From assembly GCA_963556145.1 (NCBI GenBank), contig OY744464.1:3348001-3412000 (forward strand): a stretch of 64,000 nt of DNA, in the 5' to 3' direction. The notes below the pieces were generated by a model, which had not been told where the DNA came from, searched no databases, and saw only the letters and a program-made list of their open reading frames with translations. A program made the translations under genes and the position numbers. Positions 45,944 through 56,492 of this stretch are shown piece after piece (the stretch's first letter is position 1; each line of letters starts with the position of its first letter). The stretch is from Hygrocybe punicea. Its lineage: Eukaryota; Basidiomycota; Agaricomycetes; Agaricales; Hygrophoraceae.

Positions 45944-47244
45944 AATGTCTACCATTACTGATATTTCTGGTACTATGGGCCAATATATGCTCAAGGGATG
46001 GGTGCGTCGTATTTTTGAACAACTTATTTGTCTGCCACCTCCCTGCTTCTCACCCAGGTCTTGACTGATGCACCTTGCCATGAACCGGGTTGCAATGTCC
46101 CATTAATGCGTTCGCCCAACGGCATCATTCCTGTTGTAAATTTATGCGTAAATTGTAATGGTACTCCAAGCTGTGAGTTGGTGATTTATGTATCCACAAA
46201 CCATCTTTGGAACCATAATATGCCAGCCTTCACGACAGCCTTGGTTGACCCTCAGTCTCCTCCAAGCCGGTCTTCCAGCTCTCATGCTTCCCGTTCTTCA
46301 ACGCCACCCACAGAGGTCTCCAGTACAACGAGTTCTCCCGTGTTTGCTACACCCGTCGATACTGAGGCATCATTACGTCGCCGGCAACAATCCGACATCG
46401 CATCTGCCGAGATTGGCAAACGTCTTTTGAAAGGATGGGCCATGTTAGCAGACGAATGTCCTAACTTGGGATGCTATGGAGTGCCCCTTGTCCGACCCCC
46501 GAAGGCAGGAGGTGAACAAGATCCGAGAAAGGTTCGTTCTTAGCGGAAGGCCATATATGTTCTTCACCTAGGCGTCAATTCTAGGAATGTGTAGTTTGCG
46601 GAACTGTCTATGTTGGTGCAAAGGACAGCAGTGGTTGGGAACGGCTGATTTCTTTAGAAAACGACACATCTCAATCTACGCCAAGCAATGTAACGACTTC
46701 GGTCCTCGCGAGCGCTTCGGGTGACGGAAGCAAGGGACTTTGTCATAATGAAAATTTCCAGGTTAGTTTGAACACTTGATAACAACGAACACCATAAGTC
46801 ATCATGTTTTCTATTCAGACAACCAAACGGGCGCTGTCTGTGGTAACCTCGCCCAAGTTCGAAGTCGACAAGGTATGTCGTTCCTCACCTGATCGTTTAT
46901 GTTGTGTTAATATTATTCCAGGGAACGTTCAATGTGTCACTTCATGCGTCCGACACTGTAAAGCAAACAGTTCGTTATTCAGTCAGTATCCGTTTATTCC
47001 GGTTTCATAACTCACGTAGCAGGAACCAACAACTACAACGCTGTCTGCTCTCGAGGTTTCTGCACGATCACTCGAGCTGACACTGCATATTCTTTCTGAG
47101 AGGCTTGCTGTGCTCTGCAGCAGACAGGTCTCGGTAGACCCGGGTTCGATAGGCCTTGTTGCAGATGCCATTTATCGGGTTACTCAAGCGTTGGAAAAAG
47201 TGAAGCAACTGCAGTGGAGCCAAAGTCAAAGATCTTATTCTTGA
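45944..47244 (+). CDS. ZNRD2/SSSCA1-like protein with two autoantigen-p27 zinc ribbons
   Basis: Family of the human autoantigen SSSCA1/p27 (ZNRD2), linked to mitosis and Hippo-related scaffolding. Exon 1 MSTITDISGTMGQYMLKGW is spliced to VLTDAPCHEPGCNVPLMRSP, NGIIPVVNLCVNC, the first Cys4 ribbon. After a Ser/Pro/Thr linker the second begins IGKRLLKGWAMLADECPNLG, CYGVPLVRPPKAGG and is completed across an intron by ECVVCGTVYVGA. The C-terminus has a long amphipathic helix (LSALEVSARSLELTLHILSE, LVADAIYRVTQALEKVKQLQ). Two tandem ribbons, each with LLKGW..L...CP..GC..PL, are typical of fungal members. Six or so exons; TGA at 47242-47244. Confidence 0.85.
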
Positions 47245-47408
47245 CACTGGTTGATTAGTATTGGATTGTGAACAAGACGTATTGATAAAAGTATGGCTGA
47301 GATGAAGACAGATCAATGATAATTGCTAGTTTAGCAAAGTTCCGCGCGTAATCTGACCTACAAACGATAATGACCACGACTGGAGCATTCATATGAGCAT
47401 AGCCAGAA

Positions 47409-49286
47409 CTACTTAAAGTTGAGTCCAATGACGGCGTTGATGAGGTCTCCTGCAGGAACCTCTGGGTAATCGAAAATAAGTACGCCTAACCTCTTCATCT
47501 TCTTGCCTTTGTTGTCGTTCAAATAGTTCCATAAGAGCTGGTTCAGTCCCTTGATATAAGTGTACCGCCACACATCTTCAGGGATGTAGGCTCCGCCTGT
47601 AGCAATGTCGAGGGTGTCGTGACGAAGCGGGGCAGTAGCAGAAAGGAAGTTGAAGAAAAGAGTGCGGCGCTGCGCATCGGTTTTCTGGGTTTGATCGATC
47701 AGATCAATGACAGACTTCCACTTCGGTTCGATGACATTCTTCAAGAAGATGATGCCCTTGTAGTTGTAGTTGTCCTGGACGACAACGGTAGTGCCCGGGC
47801 CAAGTGTGATGGTCGCATTGAGAGTGTTATCCGGCCATTGGGCTCCGCTAACATCGTAGCCGACGACTGGTGTGGTAGTTGGATAGCGACGGAAAAGGAT
47901 GAGACGCCCTCGACAATCTTTGAGAGTCGGGAGGGCAGTACCGTTGTACCACAGAGCTGGTTTTAATGCGATGACCGCGCGCACCGCTGTCTCGAAGGCA
48001 GAGGGATCACTGCCTTGGGTATCATTCTTTACGCTGACCAGAATCGTTTCGGTGGGATTAGCGGTCAGGAAATCTTCCAGCGAGGTCATGACGGCGGAGA
48101 AGGGAAGGCCGAGACCAACACTACCGTGAACCATCTGCAACACGGCGTTGTCGAGGCTTAGTCTCAGATCGAGGAATCGGATCCCCAAATTAAGCTGTTG
48201 AGGGATTGTCATCCCCTGTGTTACGACGAAAGGCAGGACCGATTGAAGGGAGCTCATAAACCTGTCCGAGGCACAACTGTCGTGTGTCCCGGGGATGGTG
48301 ATAGAGTATATGGGTGTCCTATCGTCTAGCCTCTTCATCCAATCATCCGTGCCGATGTCTATGGGACGGACGGAACTGACCAATGCGCCGTTGGTAAGAC
48401 CCTCCGTGGCATCGATCCAGAAGCAGTGGATATAAGAACCGATGATGGCGAGGGAAGGGGAAGTTTTTGTTTGGCGGTCAAGACTTTCTCGAGGTTGCCA
48501 TGTATTAAGGTTGAATTGTGAAACCGAGACGTTAGGGGAAGTCTCGAATCCTCGCCATCCATATGCAACAAAGCCGTAACCCAGGGAAGGATAGCCAATT
48601 CCGGCACAGCCAGAGGTTGGAATCTCGCTCAGTGCAGTTGAGCGGTCCACAGGTGTCCAGGTACCTGCATCGATATCGAATAACAACTCCACAAACGCCA
48701 AACCTAAGGGAACGAGGAGATGGAAATCGGTACCGATTTGGACGAAACCAGGTTTGCCATCGGCCTGTTGCTTCACTGGACCTCCCGAACTTGGAACTAA
48801 TACGGGCTGGGCAAGGGACCATCCCTCGATTTCGTCCCACACGGCCCAGCGTAGTTCGTCGCTTTCGAGTGAGCTCGCTTTGCGTGCTACACAAATGATT
48901 TGGCCATTGATGACGGTGAGTGTCGGCCCATATTGCGAGCTCAGCCCTACCCCAGTCCTCCGAAACCAACGTTTACTGACATCATTAAACTGCAAGTGGA
49001 ACAGATCACCATTGCAGCCCGTCTGTGGGAAGACGAGGTGAAGGGTATCATGCATATCGACCAGTCCCGGGGCGGCCATGGAACTGACTTCTACTCCTTT
49101 GTTGACCGAGGTTGGACTTTGGAAAAACGAGTTTGCCCGGATCTGGCTGCGAGCCCACCAAAGTACGCCTTTAGCTTTGTCTTGCCATACAACGAATATG
49201 GAACCGTCGTGGTTGACGACAGCGGGAGTGAAGTCCGAAAATCGTAAAACATCAGAGAAAATGGGACCTAAATACTTCCAGGACAT
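47409..49286 (-). CDS. intronless PI-PLC-like phosphodiesterase with N-terminal beta-propeller-like region
   Basis: 625 residues in one exon. The N-terminal 300 residues show repeated aromatic beta-strand blocks (VNHDGSIFVVWQDKAKGVLW, DTLHLVFPQTGCNGDLFHLQ, QIGTDFHLLVPLGLAFVELL) as in propeller or lectin-like repeats. The C-terminal half is a PI-PLC X domain of the bacterial type: SITIPGTHDSCASDRFM with catalytic His, LNLGIRFLDLRLSLDN, LQMVHGSVGLGLPFSAVMTS with the second His, PTETILVSVKND, and GVLIFDYPEVP. No signal peptide is evident, no calcium-binding C2 or Y domain. The substrate is not known. It lacks introns amid intron-rich genes, which may indicate transfer or retroposition. It is the last convincing host gene before the repeat block. 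Confidence 0.85.
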   Translation of the reverse strand: MSWKYLGPIFSDVLRFSDFTPAVVNHDGSIFVVWQDKAKGVLWWARSQIRANSFFQSPTSVNKGVEVSSMAAPGLVDMHDTLHLVFPQTGCNGDLFHLQFNDVSKRWFRRTGVGLSSQYGPTLTVINGQIICVARKASSLESDELRWAVWDEIEGWSLAQPVLVPSSGGPVKQQADGKPGFVQIGTDFHLLVPLGLAFVELLFDIDAGTWTPVDRSTALSEIPTSGCAGIGYPSLGYGFVAYGWRGFETSPNVSVSQFNLNTWQPRESLDRQTKTSPSLAIIGSYIHCFWIDATEGLTNGALVSSVRPIDIGTDDWMKRLDDRTPIYSITIPGTHDSCASDRFMSSLQSVLPFVVTQGMTIPQQLNLGIRFLDLRLSLDNAVLQMVHGSVGLGLPFSAVMTSLEDFLTANPTETILVSVKNDTQGSDPSAFETAVRAVIALKPALWYNGTALPTLKDCRGRLILFRRYPTTTPVVGYDVSGAQWPDNTLNATITLGPGTTVVVQDNYNYKGIIFLKNVIEPKWKSVIDLIDQTQKTDAQRRTLFFNFLSATAPLRHDTLDIATGGAYIPEDVWRYTYIKGLNQLLWNYLNDNKGKKMKRLGVLIFDYPEVPAGDLINAVIGLNFK

Positions 49287-49837
49287 GATTTCTGTTCCAA
49301 ATGAAGACCCTTGCTTGTCAGATACGTTGGTTGTGTGCCAATGGGACAGAAACCTACGTGTAGGCGATACTGCGTGTCTAACTAGACGAGTGTGTGTAAA
49401 GGGGATGATGGGGGGATTCGTTAGCTTGATTAGCAGTCAGAGCAGAAGCTTCTTTATAGGCGCCAATCAATGCATCCACCGCTACCAGGACTGTACCCCG
49501 CCAATCCCCGGTAACGGTTGGTTGTTCATTCCGGAGGTTAAACATGTTCCTGGATGTTTTTGGACAAGATTCGGGTTCTAGCGAGCTCGGAGAAAAATTT
49601 CGCATACAACCGGACTCTACAAAATCCCGAGAACCATGTATGGAAGTTGACGGCTATTACTTATTCGTTCTCCAGAAGAGTTTTGAAGTGCTCACTACGA
49701 CGAACTTGACCAGAACCAGAGTTTTGCCAGATTCGAGTCGTGACTTATTATAGCGAGTATAGCGAGTGGGTCGACTCAATAGTCGCCGAAAGGATTGGTA
49801 ATCCGCATCACGTGACCCCGGAACTCAAACACACCTG
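49287..49837. other. upstream of PI-PLC-like gene; nothing firm
   Basis: About 550 bp. A 75-codon minus-strand frame with ATG at 49605 (MRNFSPSSLEPESC...) lies in the 5' region of the PI-PLC-like gene; no splice connecting it to that gene in phase was found. A short direct repeat 'tatagcgag' occurs twice near 49750-49766. Confidence 0.35.
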
Positions 49838-50220
49838 TCCAATGAATAATGCTGAAGTGCAGCAGTTATTCTACTTAACACAAAAACTTCTAGTAGATTT
49901 AGCAAGTAGTATAAAAACCCTCCCAGAGAGAGGCAATTATAATTAATTCCACATAAAATATCTTAGTGGTCAACAAACACTGCACCATATATTCCAATAG
50001 GTTATGAGCCCTGAATGGCTGTAATGGAAACACGATCACGCACCTCCAAACATCGCATTACCACCTCAAATACTAGCCAACTATGACAGATGAAGTCACA
50101 CACACATTGGGATCCTACCAGATCAAGTTATTGAAGGGGAACAATTGGATGCCATGGAAGAGATGGATGTTAGCCATGCTATGGGATCTTGGGTTAGAAA
50201 CATACATCAATGTGGTGTAG
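49838..50220 (+). mobile_element. truncated Copia-type retrotransposon 5' end (LTR end, PBS, start of Gag)
   Basis: A TATA-like GTATAAAAACC (about 49910) lies in LTR-like sequence ending near 49999 (ATATATTCCAATA). Directly after it is GGTTATGAGCCCTG (50000-50013), complementary to the anticodon arm of initiator tRNA-Met; this is the half-tRNA primer site used by copia and Ty5. A 45-residue frame starts at ATG 50083: MTDEVTHTLGSYQIKLLKGN, NWMPWKRWMLAMLWDLGLET, the N-terminal Gag pattern of Copia elements, stopping at TAG 50218-50220. The rest of the element is absent; other sequence begins at about 50221. The left LTR border is approximate. Confidence 0.65.
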
Positions 50221-51456
50221 AGATCCATATCTCTGTGGGCACGTATTCTTCTATTTTCCTTCATCCCCCTTCCCTCTGCATTCCCCTCTCTTCATTATAT
50301 TCCATTTCCTTCGTACACTCCCTTTTATAGATACTATACAGTATATATATAGTGTTTTGTGTACATACATACAAACAAGCAAGCTGAGTTTTGGGTTTTC
50401 ACCCCAATGACAAGAACTCACACATCCCAAATCCATGCCTACAAAGACTGCATTCACCACATCTGGAGCCCACCGCAAGGATCTGTCAGCTCACTTCACT
50501 TTCCTTGTATTTTCTATACCCTGTTTGCCATTTTTGGCATAAAAACCCTCTTTTTCAGCTGCAAAAAGATTTCCTGTGCCTCGTCGTCGCCTTGTAGCTT
50601 CAAAAGCTTCTCAAAGATGTTATCCAGCCTCTACTTGCTCATTTGTAGGTTTCTCGCGCCTCCCCGATGGCAGCCGTTCCCCCTCGCAAGTCCCAGAGCC
50701 AGTGACACGTCACATGCCGACGAACCTGACTTTCGTTTATTGTCAATTTTCCTCAGCTTCGGTCTCTCTTTTTCCCATGTTCTCATGTATTACATCACTG
50801 TTATGGATCGCTTCTGCAGCGGGCTCCGGCAACAATCAACTTAACAGGGGATCGGCTTCCAGAGGGGAGAACAGCAGCTTTCATTGTTGCTTACAGCTAA
50901 GACAACACTGCTAAGAAGGGGGGGTCAAGGTCTAATGTCATTGCGAGCCGTGGGGGTTACCCAAAACAAGATGAGTCTGCCCCAAGAACCAGACTAAACG
51001 TAAAGAAAGGAAAAGAAGAAAAAGTCCGAACCAACAACAAGAACAGTATATATAGTGACTGGTCTTGAGGGGAGGTAAATATAAATACAACCATGAAGCC
51101 ACAACATGTCCAACTCTACCATGTGTTCACCATGAGGCGTACATGAGGCGTCCTCATGTCGATGTTCTCGCGATCCAACTAGAGGCCCAGGTGTCGTTGA
51201 GGATAGAAGGGGTCCGGATGACTCGAATGATTTGTCATCAGATCATGTGACATGCAGAATTGCCAATTCAGGGTCTACACTTGCTGTAACAGGCAAGTGC
51301 GCAGTTTGGCAAGTGTGTTGCATGGTTGGGTCGAAGATGGGTATCGTCCAGTGTGGGGTTGGCGATGAGAGTGTCCCGAGGTAGCGTGGATATAGCGGCA
51401 AGGTTGGTATGAAAGAAAATGAAGGAATGTATAGAGGAAAAAACCAACTAGGACAG
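50221..51456. other. repeat-block sequence without assignable gene
   Basis: Pyrimidine-rich sequence (50230-50330), a TATATATA (50343-50351), then an ATG-less open frame around 50546-50914 (containing SQRCYPASTCSFVGFSRLPD) with Ser/Pro-rich composition. A purine run AAGAAGGGGGGG (50913-50924) followed by TAATGTCATTG resembles a polypurine tract with an LTR start of Gypsy-type elements, but no partner LTR or coding region is seen here. Confidence 0.3.
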
Positions 51457-51974
51457 TGAGCTAGTCGAGGTCAGACATATGAACAGCATAAGCTGTATTG
51501 GATGACGATGTGTGTGTCAATGACGTATCGAGGGGTGGTGTCTTGTCCTGTGTGTGGAACAATGTGGTCCACCTGATGTCGGTATTTGTCCAAGAAAGGG
51601 TATCATTGTAAACGAGTGTGGGAGGTATCAAGATTATAGATGGAAAAGGATAAATGAACGTGGGTCCAGGTTTCAAGTCATGGCATGAGTGACAAGTTGT
51701 GGGAACAAGTCGTCGGGTACTGCATTGAAGCGGTATCGTGCGAACAATATACGATAGGGGTTGGTTCACTGTTTGGGAAGTCGTATGGTCTGTGGTCGAA
51801 GTCCAAAAGAGTATGCTCTGGCGATGGTTGGATTGGAGAGAACAGTGAAATGTCCTGTGATCGGGGATTGTTCAGAGTTCGCATGCAGGTGAGGAATGTC
51901 GTCGGATCGTCAGGGAGGATAATGGTGGGCACAGGGTATGATTAAGGAAACCAAATATCCGGGAATGGCAATTG

Positions 51975-52145
51975 TCAATTACGTGTTGATATATTGTCGA
52001 GGTGGAAGTCAGAAGTATCAATGGCGGAAGGGTTTTGGTGCCAATGCCAAAGATAGATCATAACAAGGTAGAAACCGATCAGGAAGGTAATGGCAATGCT
52101 GCCAATAACAATTACAGTAACGAGCTGTGTTGGGAGTACAGCCAT
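51975..52145 (-). CDS. possible first exon of a small single-pass membrane protein
   Basis: ATG at 52145 gives MAVLPTQLVTVIVIGSIAIT, FLIGFYLVMIYLWHWHQNP, a strong membrane helix followed by a short polar tail. A GTAATT donor overlaps the end (about 51980) and an AG at about 51867 would extend it in phase by some thirty residues. Neighbouring minus-strand frames down to 51461 (LKPGPTFIYPFPSIILIPPT) might be further exons. No family is recognised, and the gene lies in repeat-rich DNA, so it may be a fragment. Confidence 0.3.
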   Translation of the reverse strand: MAVLPTQLVTVIVIGSIAITFLIGFYLVMIYLWHWHQNPSAIDTSDFHLDNISTRN

Positions 52146-53689
52146 TGCGAATCGGTTTGTCGTGGGATGAAGTCAACAATATGTCAGGGCAAGGGAAAAG
52201 ACAATAGCGATGATGTCCATCGGCAAGGAGACTATTCAGGTACAGCAAGGTCACGTGGGATATGTCCATGGTCGGTCTGGATTGTTCTAGAAGAAGGGAC
52301 AAAAAGAGAACAAGAATAGGAAAATACAAGGATGTCCAAATGAAGGAACAATGATGTTGAAACAAAGACAAAGGACAAAATGAAATGAAAAAGGAAGGTG
52401 TGCAGTGCAGAATCATCATCGTGGGTAGCGGAATCGGAATCGGAGTTGCGGAGTTGAAAAATGTAACAATCACCATCTACTTCCATTTCTTTGTTTTCCG
52501 CCTGACTTCCGCCTCTGAAGACCCCAAATATGACAAACATCCACCAAGTGTTGCACAAGTACCTGAAACGAGTCAGGTTTGAGAACTAGAAGAACTACAT
52601 GTTGGATTAGGTGAAAAAGAGAAGCAAAGGGAAGGTTTTTGTGCCTGTGGACAAAAGTATGTACTGGTTAGTCGTTACAGAGGGTCCCGCATGGGAAAGC
52701 ATATCCAAACCCGTCGAACCCGCCACCAACCTGTTCCACTGCTGCCAGACAACACTTGGACACCCCCTCACACCCCCTCTAAACTCAATGGAACTATGTA
52801 TGTGGATTTGATATGCCAGATGCAGCCCATGTGGCCACTTTCCGTTGTCTTGGATTACCAACAACACGCTGAAAGGGTGCACTGCGGTAATGTGAACGGA
52901 ATCAAATACCAACTCTACCACAGTGCTGTACGAATTCTGAGAGGTTCAATCTCAATCCAAAAGGTTAGTAAAAATACTCAGAGGTGCTCTGGATAGTGGC
53001 GATGATGTTTCCAATGTGCGCGGCGTGTGCAAAACAGTCGGCGATGTTTTCGGCATATATGTAGCACTTTGTAGAAGGAACGCAAAGTTTAATAGAGTAC
53101 AGCGGAGCTATCGCATGGACGGCGCAGTAAAGAGGTGATATGATAGACTGGAATCGGGGGTATACAAGACGTCTCTCTTGTATGTAAACTATAGGGGGTA
53201 TTTATGCGAAGTTGTTGTTAGGACAATAAAGGGTGAAGAAGGCAAGACAAATAGACGGTGCACAATGGAACTATGGTGCAATAGGGATGAAATGGAACTG
53301 AAATGAAGGGTATAGCACCATGCGAAGCAATTTCCAAAATATCTAGAGGATAGGAGCTATAATGTTTGAAATAAGTGAAACATGTCGCATAAAGACTTCC
53401 CTGGAACCGGAACGGAATCGGAATGGAATAGGGTGAATGGTATAAGTGTGGATGATGTCGGAGAGGCTCGAAATATGTTTCCGAAGGGGGCCGAAGCGCT
53501 CTGAAGAAAATCGCCGTAATGTCAAATTATCGCCCGTATCGCGCGCATATCGCAGTCGCATCGCAATGGAGATACATATAAATCGGGATGTTTCGCAATG
53601 AATCGCAGCATGTCGAGGCTAGAATAGGTCCAATAGAACGTTTCCGTGCTTAGGGACGTGCGCTGCATATCAGCGCAGCGCCCCATCAT
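52146..53689. other. repeat-block sequence without assignable gene
   Basis: A minus-strand open frame without ATG around 52607-52921 (VVELVFDSVHITAVHPFSVL) looks coding-like but could not be joined to a gene model. 53000-53690 is AT-rich with no frame; near 53535-53605 there is a cluster of 'atcgca' repeats (atcgcagtcgcatcgcaatgg). Confidence 0.3.
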
Positions 53690-54564
53690 GATGACACCCC
53701 ACCTGGCACACCCACATTTGACATCCAACGCCCCCATTTCATGTCCCAACAGCTGTTGTTCACCGCCATCATCCCAAACGAACCAAATCCGTCCTGTTTT
53801 GGAGATACAGTCAACACCTCACTTCCCTCAACCCACGTACCCACGCCTCAGGACCAATGCCCAGCCTGCAGACCAACCCCCACACGCTTGTATGGCCCCC
53901 TGTTCGCCACCAACGTCCCAGACGAGCTGTTCCCGCCCCATTTCGACAAACCGGATGTGCCACGTCACCAATCACAAACCCGTGTATCCAGGCCACCAAC
54001 CGTGTCACTACATGTCTACCCCCCACGAACCACCTTGTACACGTCCGTACATGCCCCAGCACCCTCCTGCACGATGTTGTCACTGCAGCCCATCCAGCCC
54101 TGCAACCCACAAGCCCCAGAATATGTACCCGCATCTCCCCACCTCCCTCCACACCATGGACCCTTGCCCACACACTTGTACACTCCCCCATTCACCTCTA
54201 GGGCCCTTGATGCACCGTTGCCATGCATAAATGGCAACACGGCCGCCTGCCACGTCACCTCGCTTCGTGCCTCAGCCAAGTCAACATCCCCAGAACCCCA
54301 CACACCTCCATTCAATGTCCTATGTCCCTGTCTCGCATCCCAACACCCCCCGTTCGCCTTTGCCATCCCAAACAAGCAAATCCGGCCCCGGTTTGGACAC
54401 CCTGCCAACGTGCCACATCACCATCAATGAACTCGTGTACCCAGTCCAGCACCCACGTCACCACGCATCCTACCCCCACAAACCACATTTTATGTGTCTG
54501 CACAGGCCCCAGCACCCCCATGCATGATGTTGTCGCCATGGTGGACCCAGTCTGTCAAGTCCCA
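53690..54564. repeat. C-rich, G-poor degenerate tandem repeat
   Basis: The plus strand is strongly C-rich and G-poor. Two related blocks can be matched by eye: 53760-54100 and 54345-54560, sharing 'catcccaaacga/agc(c)aaatccg', 'tgccacrtcacc', 'cgaaccacc/aaaccac', 'cagcaccc' and 'gatgttgtc' in the same order. The long Pro/His/Cys-rich open frames on this strand follow from the base composition and are not called genes. The same sequence type resumes at 56067-56385, after the hAT-like insertion. Confidence 0.55.
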
Positions 54565-55089
54565 GGCCCCACTAGTGCTGCCAAAGTTCGGTTCTGAACC
54601 GATCTGAACCTGGTTTGAACTCCGAACCGAACCGGAAGTTTGGTTCAGTCCAGCACCTTGGGCTGAACTGAACCCTGGGTCTGGTTCAGGGTTCAGGCAA
54701 CCCATGGGTTGTCTAAACAGTTCACGAGCGGTTCAGAACCGCCAAACCAATGTCCGCAGGTATGTTATTTTGCACTCCAAACGAAAGTTTTTACTCACAT
54801 GCCGATCTGGCAAATTTTCATTTTAGTCAAACTTTATTCTCAGCCACCAACAACCACCACTCTGAAAAGCCTTGAACGCAAGCATTCGAGGCAAATAGGT
54901 GGTAAGTTATACTTTCATTATCATTTGTAACTCATTGACTAATAGTTTTGTAGGCTCTTCTACCAACCACCACCAAATCGGCAGCCACCAGATGGATGAC
55001 GACAACGATGATGACAATGACAATGACAACGATGACAATGCACAATGCAAGCACCAGCACCAGCATTGCAGCACCAACACCAACACAGG

Positions 55090-55290
55090 TAGTGTTGCCT
55101 AAAACCGGTCGACCAGGAAAAGCTGATCCCGGTCCTGAACTTTTGATGCACAACCAGGGGTTTCCTAGGCTCTTATTTTGTAGCCCTTGTCCACAGCTAC
55201 AGAATAAGAGCCTAGGAAACCTCTGGTTGTGCATCAAAAGTTCAGGACCAGGATCAGCTTTTCCTGGTCGACCGGTTTTAGGCAACACTA
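55090..55290. mobile_element. foldback hAT-like MITE, copy 1 (201 bp)
   Basis: Almost perfect palindrome over its full length, ends TAGTGTTGCCTAAAACCGG and its reverse complement, with a central loop of about 20 bp. It is flanked by AACACAGG at 55082-55089 and 55291-55298, an exact 8-bp duplication. It is nested inside the 1.49-kb hAT-like element, so it inserted later. A second copy of the same length is at 61043-61243. Confidence 0.9.
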
Positions 55291-55619
55291 AACACAGGTA
55301 CTGACCAGCACCACCAGCACCACCACCATCAGCAGCAGTGATGAAGGGTTTGCGGATACTGGTAAGTATTTTTATTCATTTCTATGTTACTAACTATGTG
55401 AGCCAGCAGCAATGGCACCGGGGCTGGCAACAGCACAACACACCAGTAGGAGAAGCAGCGGCACCAACACCAGCCCGGCGACAACAACAGCAGCAGCAGG
55501 AGAAGCAGCACTGGCACCAGCACCAACGCCCACGCCAACGCCAATGCCCCAACCACGCCAACACCAGTGCCCCAACCATGCCAATGCCCACGCCATATAA
55601 CCAGGCCCCCATCCCCATC

Positions 55620-55681
55620 TAACACCTCACGAACATGCAGCCTGGTGTCAATTGACGTTGGGGCTATGTTCGTGAGGTTAC
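55620..55681. repeat. internal palindrome, copy 1
   Basis: About 62-bp imperfect inverted repeat: ACCTCACGAACATG on the left, the core TCAATTGACGTTGGGG, and CTATGTTCGTGAGGT on the right. Four related copies are at 55764-55821, 57531-57588, 58579-58637 and 58932-58990. Confidence 0.8.
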
Positions 55682-55763
55682 AGAGCGCTGGTGTGCCTTT
55701 CGCAAGGTCACAGGCACCACCAGCAGCACCAAGGCAGGGAGACCCGGTCCCCACCCCAGCTAT

Positions 55764-55821
55764 CACCTCGCGACCATGCAGCCCGGCATCAATTGATGTC
55801 AGGGCTATGTTTGTGAGGTTA
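55764..55821. repeat. internal palindrome, copy 2
   Basis: ACCTCGCGACCATGCAG, core ATCAATTGATGTCAGGG, CTATGTTTGTGAGGTTA. Same architecture as copy 1; it lies 83 bp further along in the same orientation. Confidence 0.75.
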
Positions 55822-56492
55822 CAGGGAGGTGGGTACCTCACCAGCACCAGGTGGTATGCCGGTAAAACCATGAAAACCAGAATATTTACTATAATATATT
55901 GCATAAATAGTTTAAATATTGAGAATAGTAAAATTAAGTATCCGAACAGTTCTTGAACTCGGTTCGGGCCCCGAAAAAAAAATCTGAATGGTTCAGGGCA
56001 GTTCAGGGTTCAGCCAAAATTGGACTGAACTGGACTGAACTGAACTTCGGTAGCACTAGGCCCCACAACATCAAGAACACAACCCTGCATCTCCTGCATT
56101 CCCCAGCTTCGTACTGCCCCACAGACCGTCCCCTACACATTTGTACAGCCCCCTATGCACCTCAAACGACCCAAACAATTTGGTACTGCACGTTTACAGC
56201 AATCCGGCCACCTCCTACGTCACCCAGCCTCAAACCCTCACATGCTCGACATCCCCAGCCCCTCACATGTTCATTGGACTACCTGCCACCTCGTACCACA
56301 TTCCAGCACCTGCCACTGCCCCTCACGAGTCCGTGCAAGCAGCCTCCACCTCATTCGAGCTCCCAAGGCCGTGCCATGTCAATCCTAGTGCTACCAAAGT
56401 TCAGTTCAGTCCAGTTCAGACCCATTTTGGCTGAACCCTGAACTGAACTCTGGGTTCAGTTCAGGATTTCACATGAACTGAACCTGAACCGC

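Larger units (their letters stand above)
54573..56058 (+). mobile_element. non-autonomous hAT-like transposon with 8-bp target duplication
   Basis: Terminal inverted repeats: left TAGTGCTGCCAAAGTTCGG, right end reading in reverse TAGTGCTACCGAAGTTCAG. Flanking GGCCCCAC occurs exactly at 54565-54572 and 56059-56066, an 8-bp duplication typical of hAT elements. Subterminal regions at both ends carry many GGTTCA/TGAACC words, as hAT transposase-binding arrays often do. No transposase is encoded. The interior has intron-like segments (54760-54826, 54902-54953 and 55362-55405), CAG/ACC-rich low-complexity sequence, two copies of an internal palindrome, and a nested foldback MITE. Confidence 0.88.

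Noticed and set aside
49378..49605. ATG-initiated minus-strand frame as a first exon of the PI-PLC-like gene
   Set aside because: No donor/acceptor pair joins it in phase to the downstream exon, and the downstream ATG at 49286 gives a sensible start.
50913..51060. Gypsy-type polypurine tract and LTR start
   Set aside because: The purine run and TAATGTCA are suggestive, but there is no paired LTR, duplication or polyprotein; noted only as part of the unassigned stretch.
52607..52921. Multicopper-oxidase-like HPF motif on the minus strand
   Set aside because: The expected HxHG continuation and downstream HCHIxWH block are absent in all frames; the resemblance is limited to a few residues.
53646..54597. 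Several long Pro/His/Cys-rich open frames on the plus strand
   Set aside because: They overlap in all frames, lack splice signals and family motifs, and follow from the C-rich, stop-poor repeat composition.
55329..55904. Gly/Val/Leu-rich minus-strand frames
   Set aside because: They are the complement of CAG/ACC-rich low-complexity sequence inside the hAT-like element.
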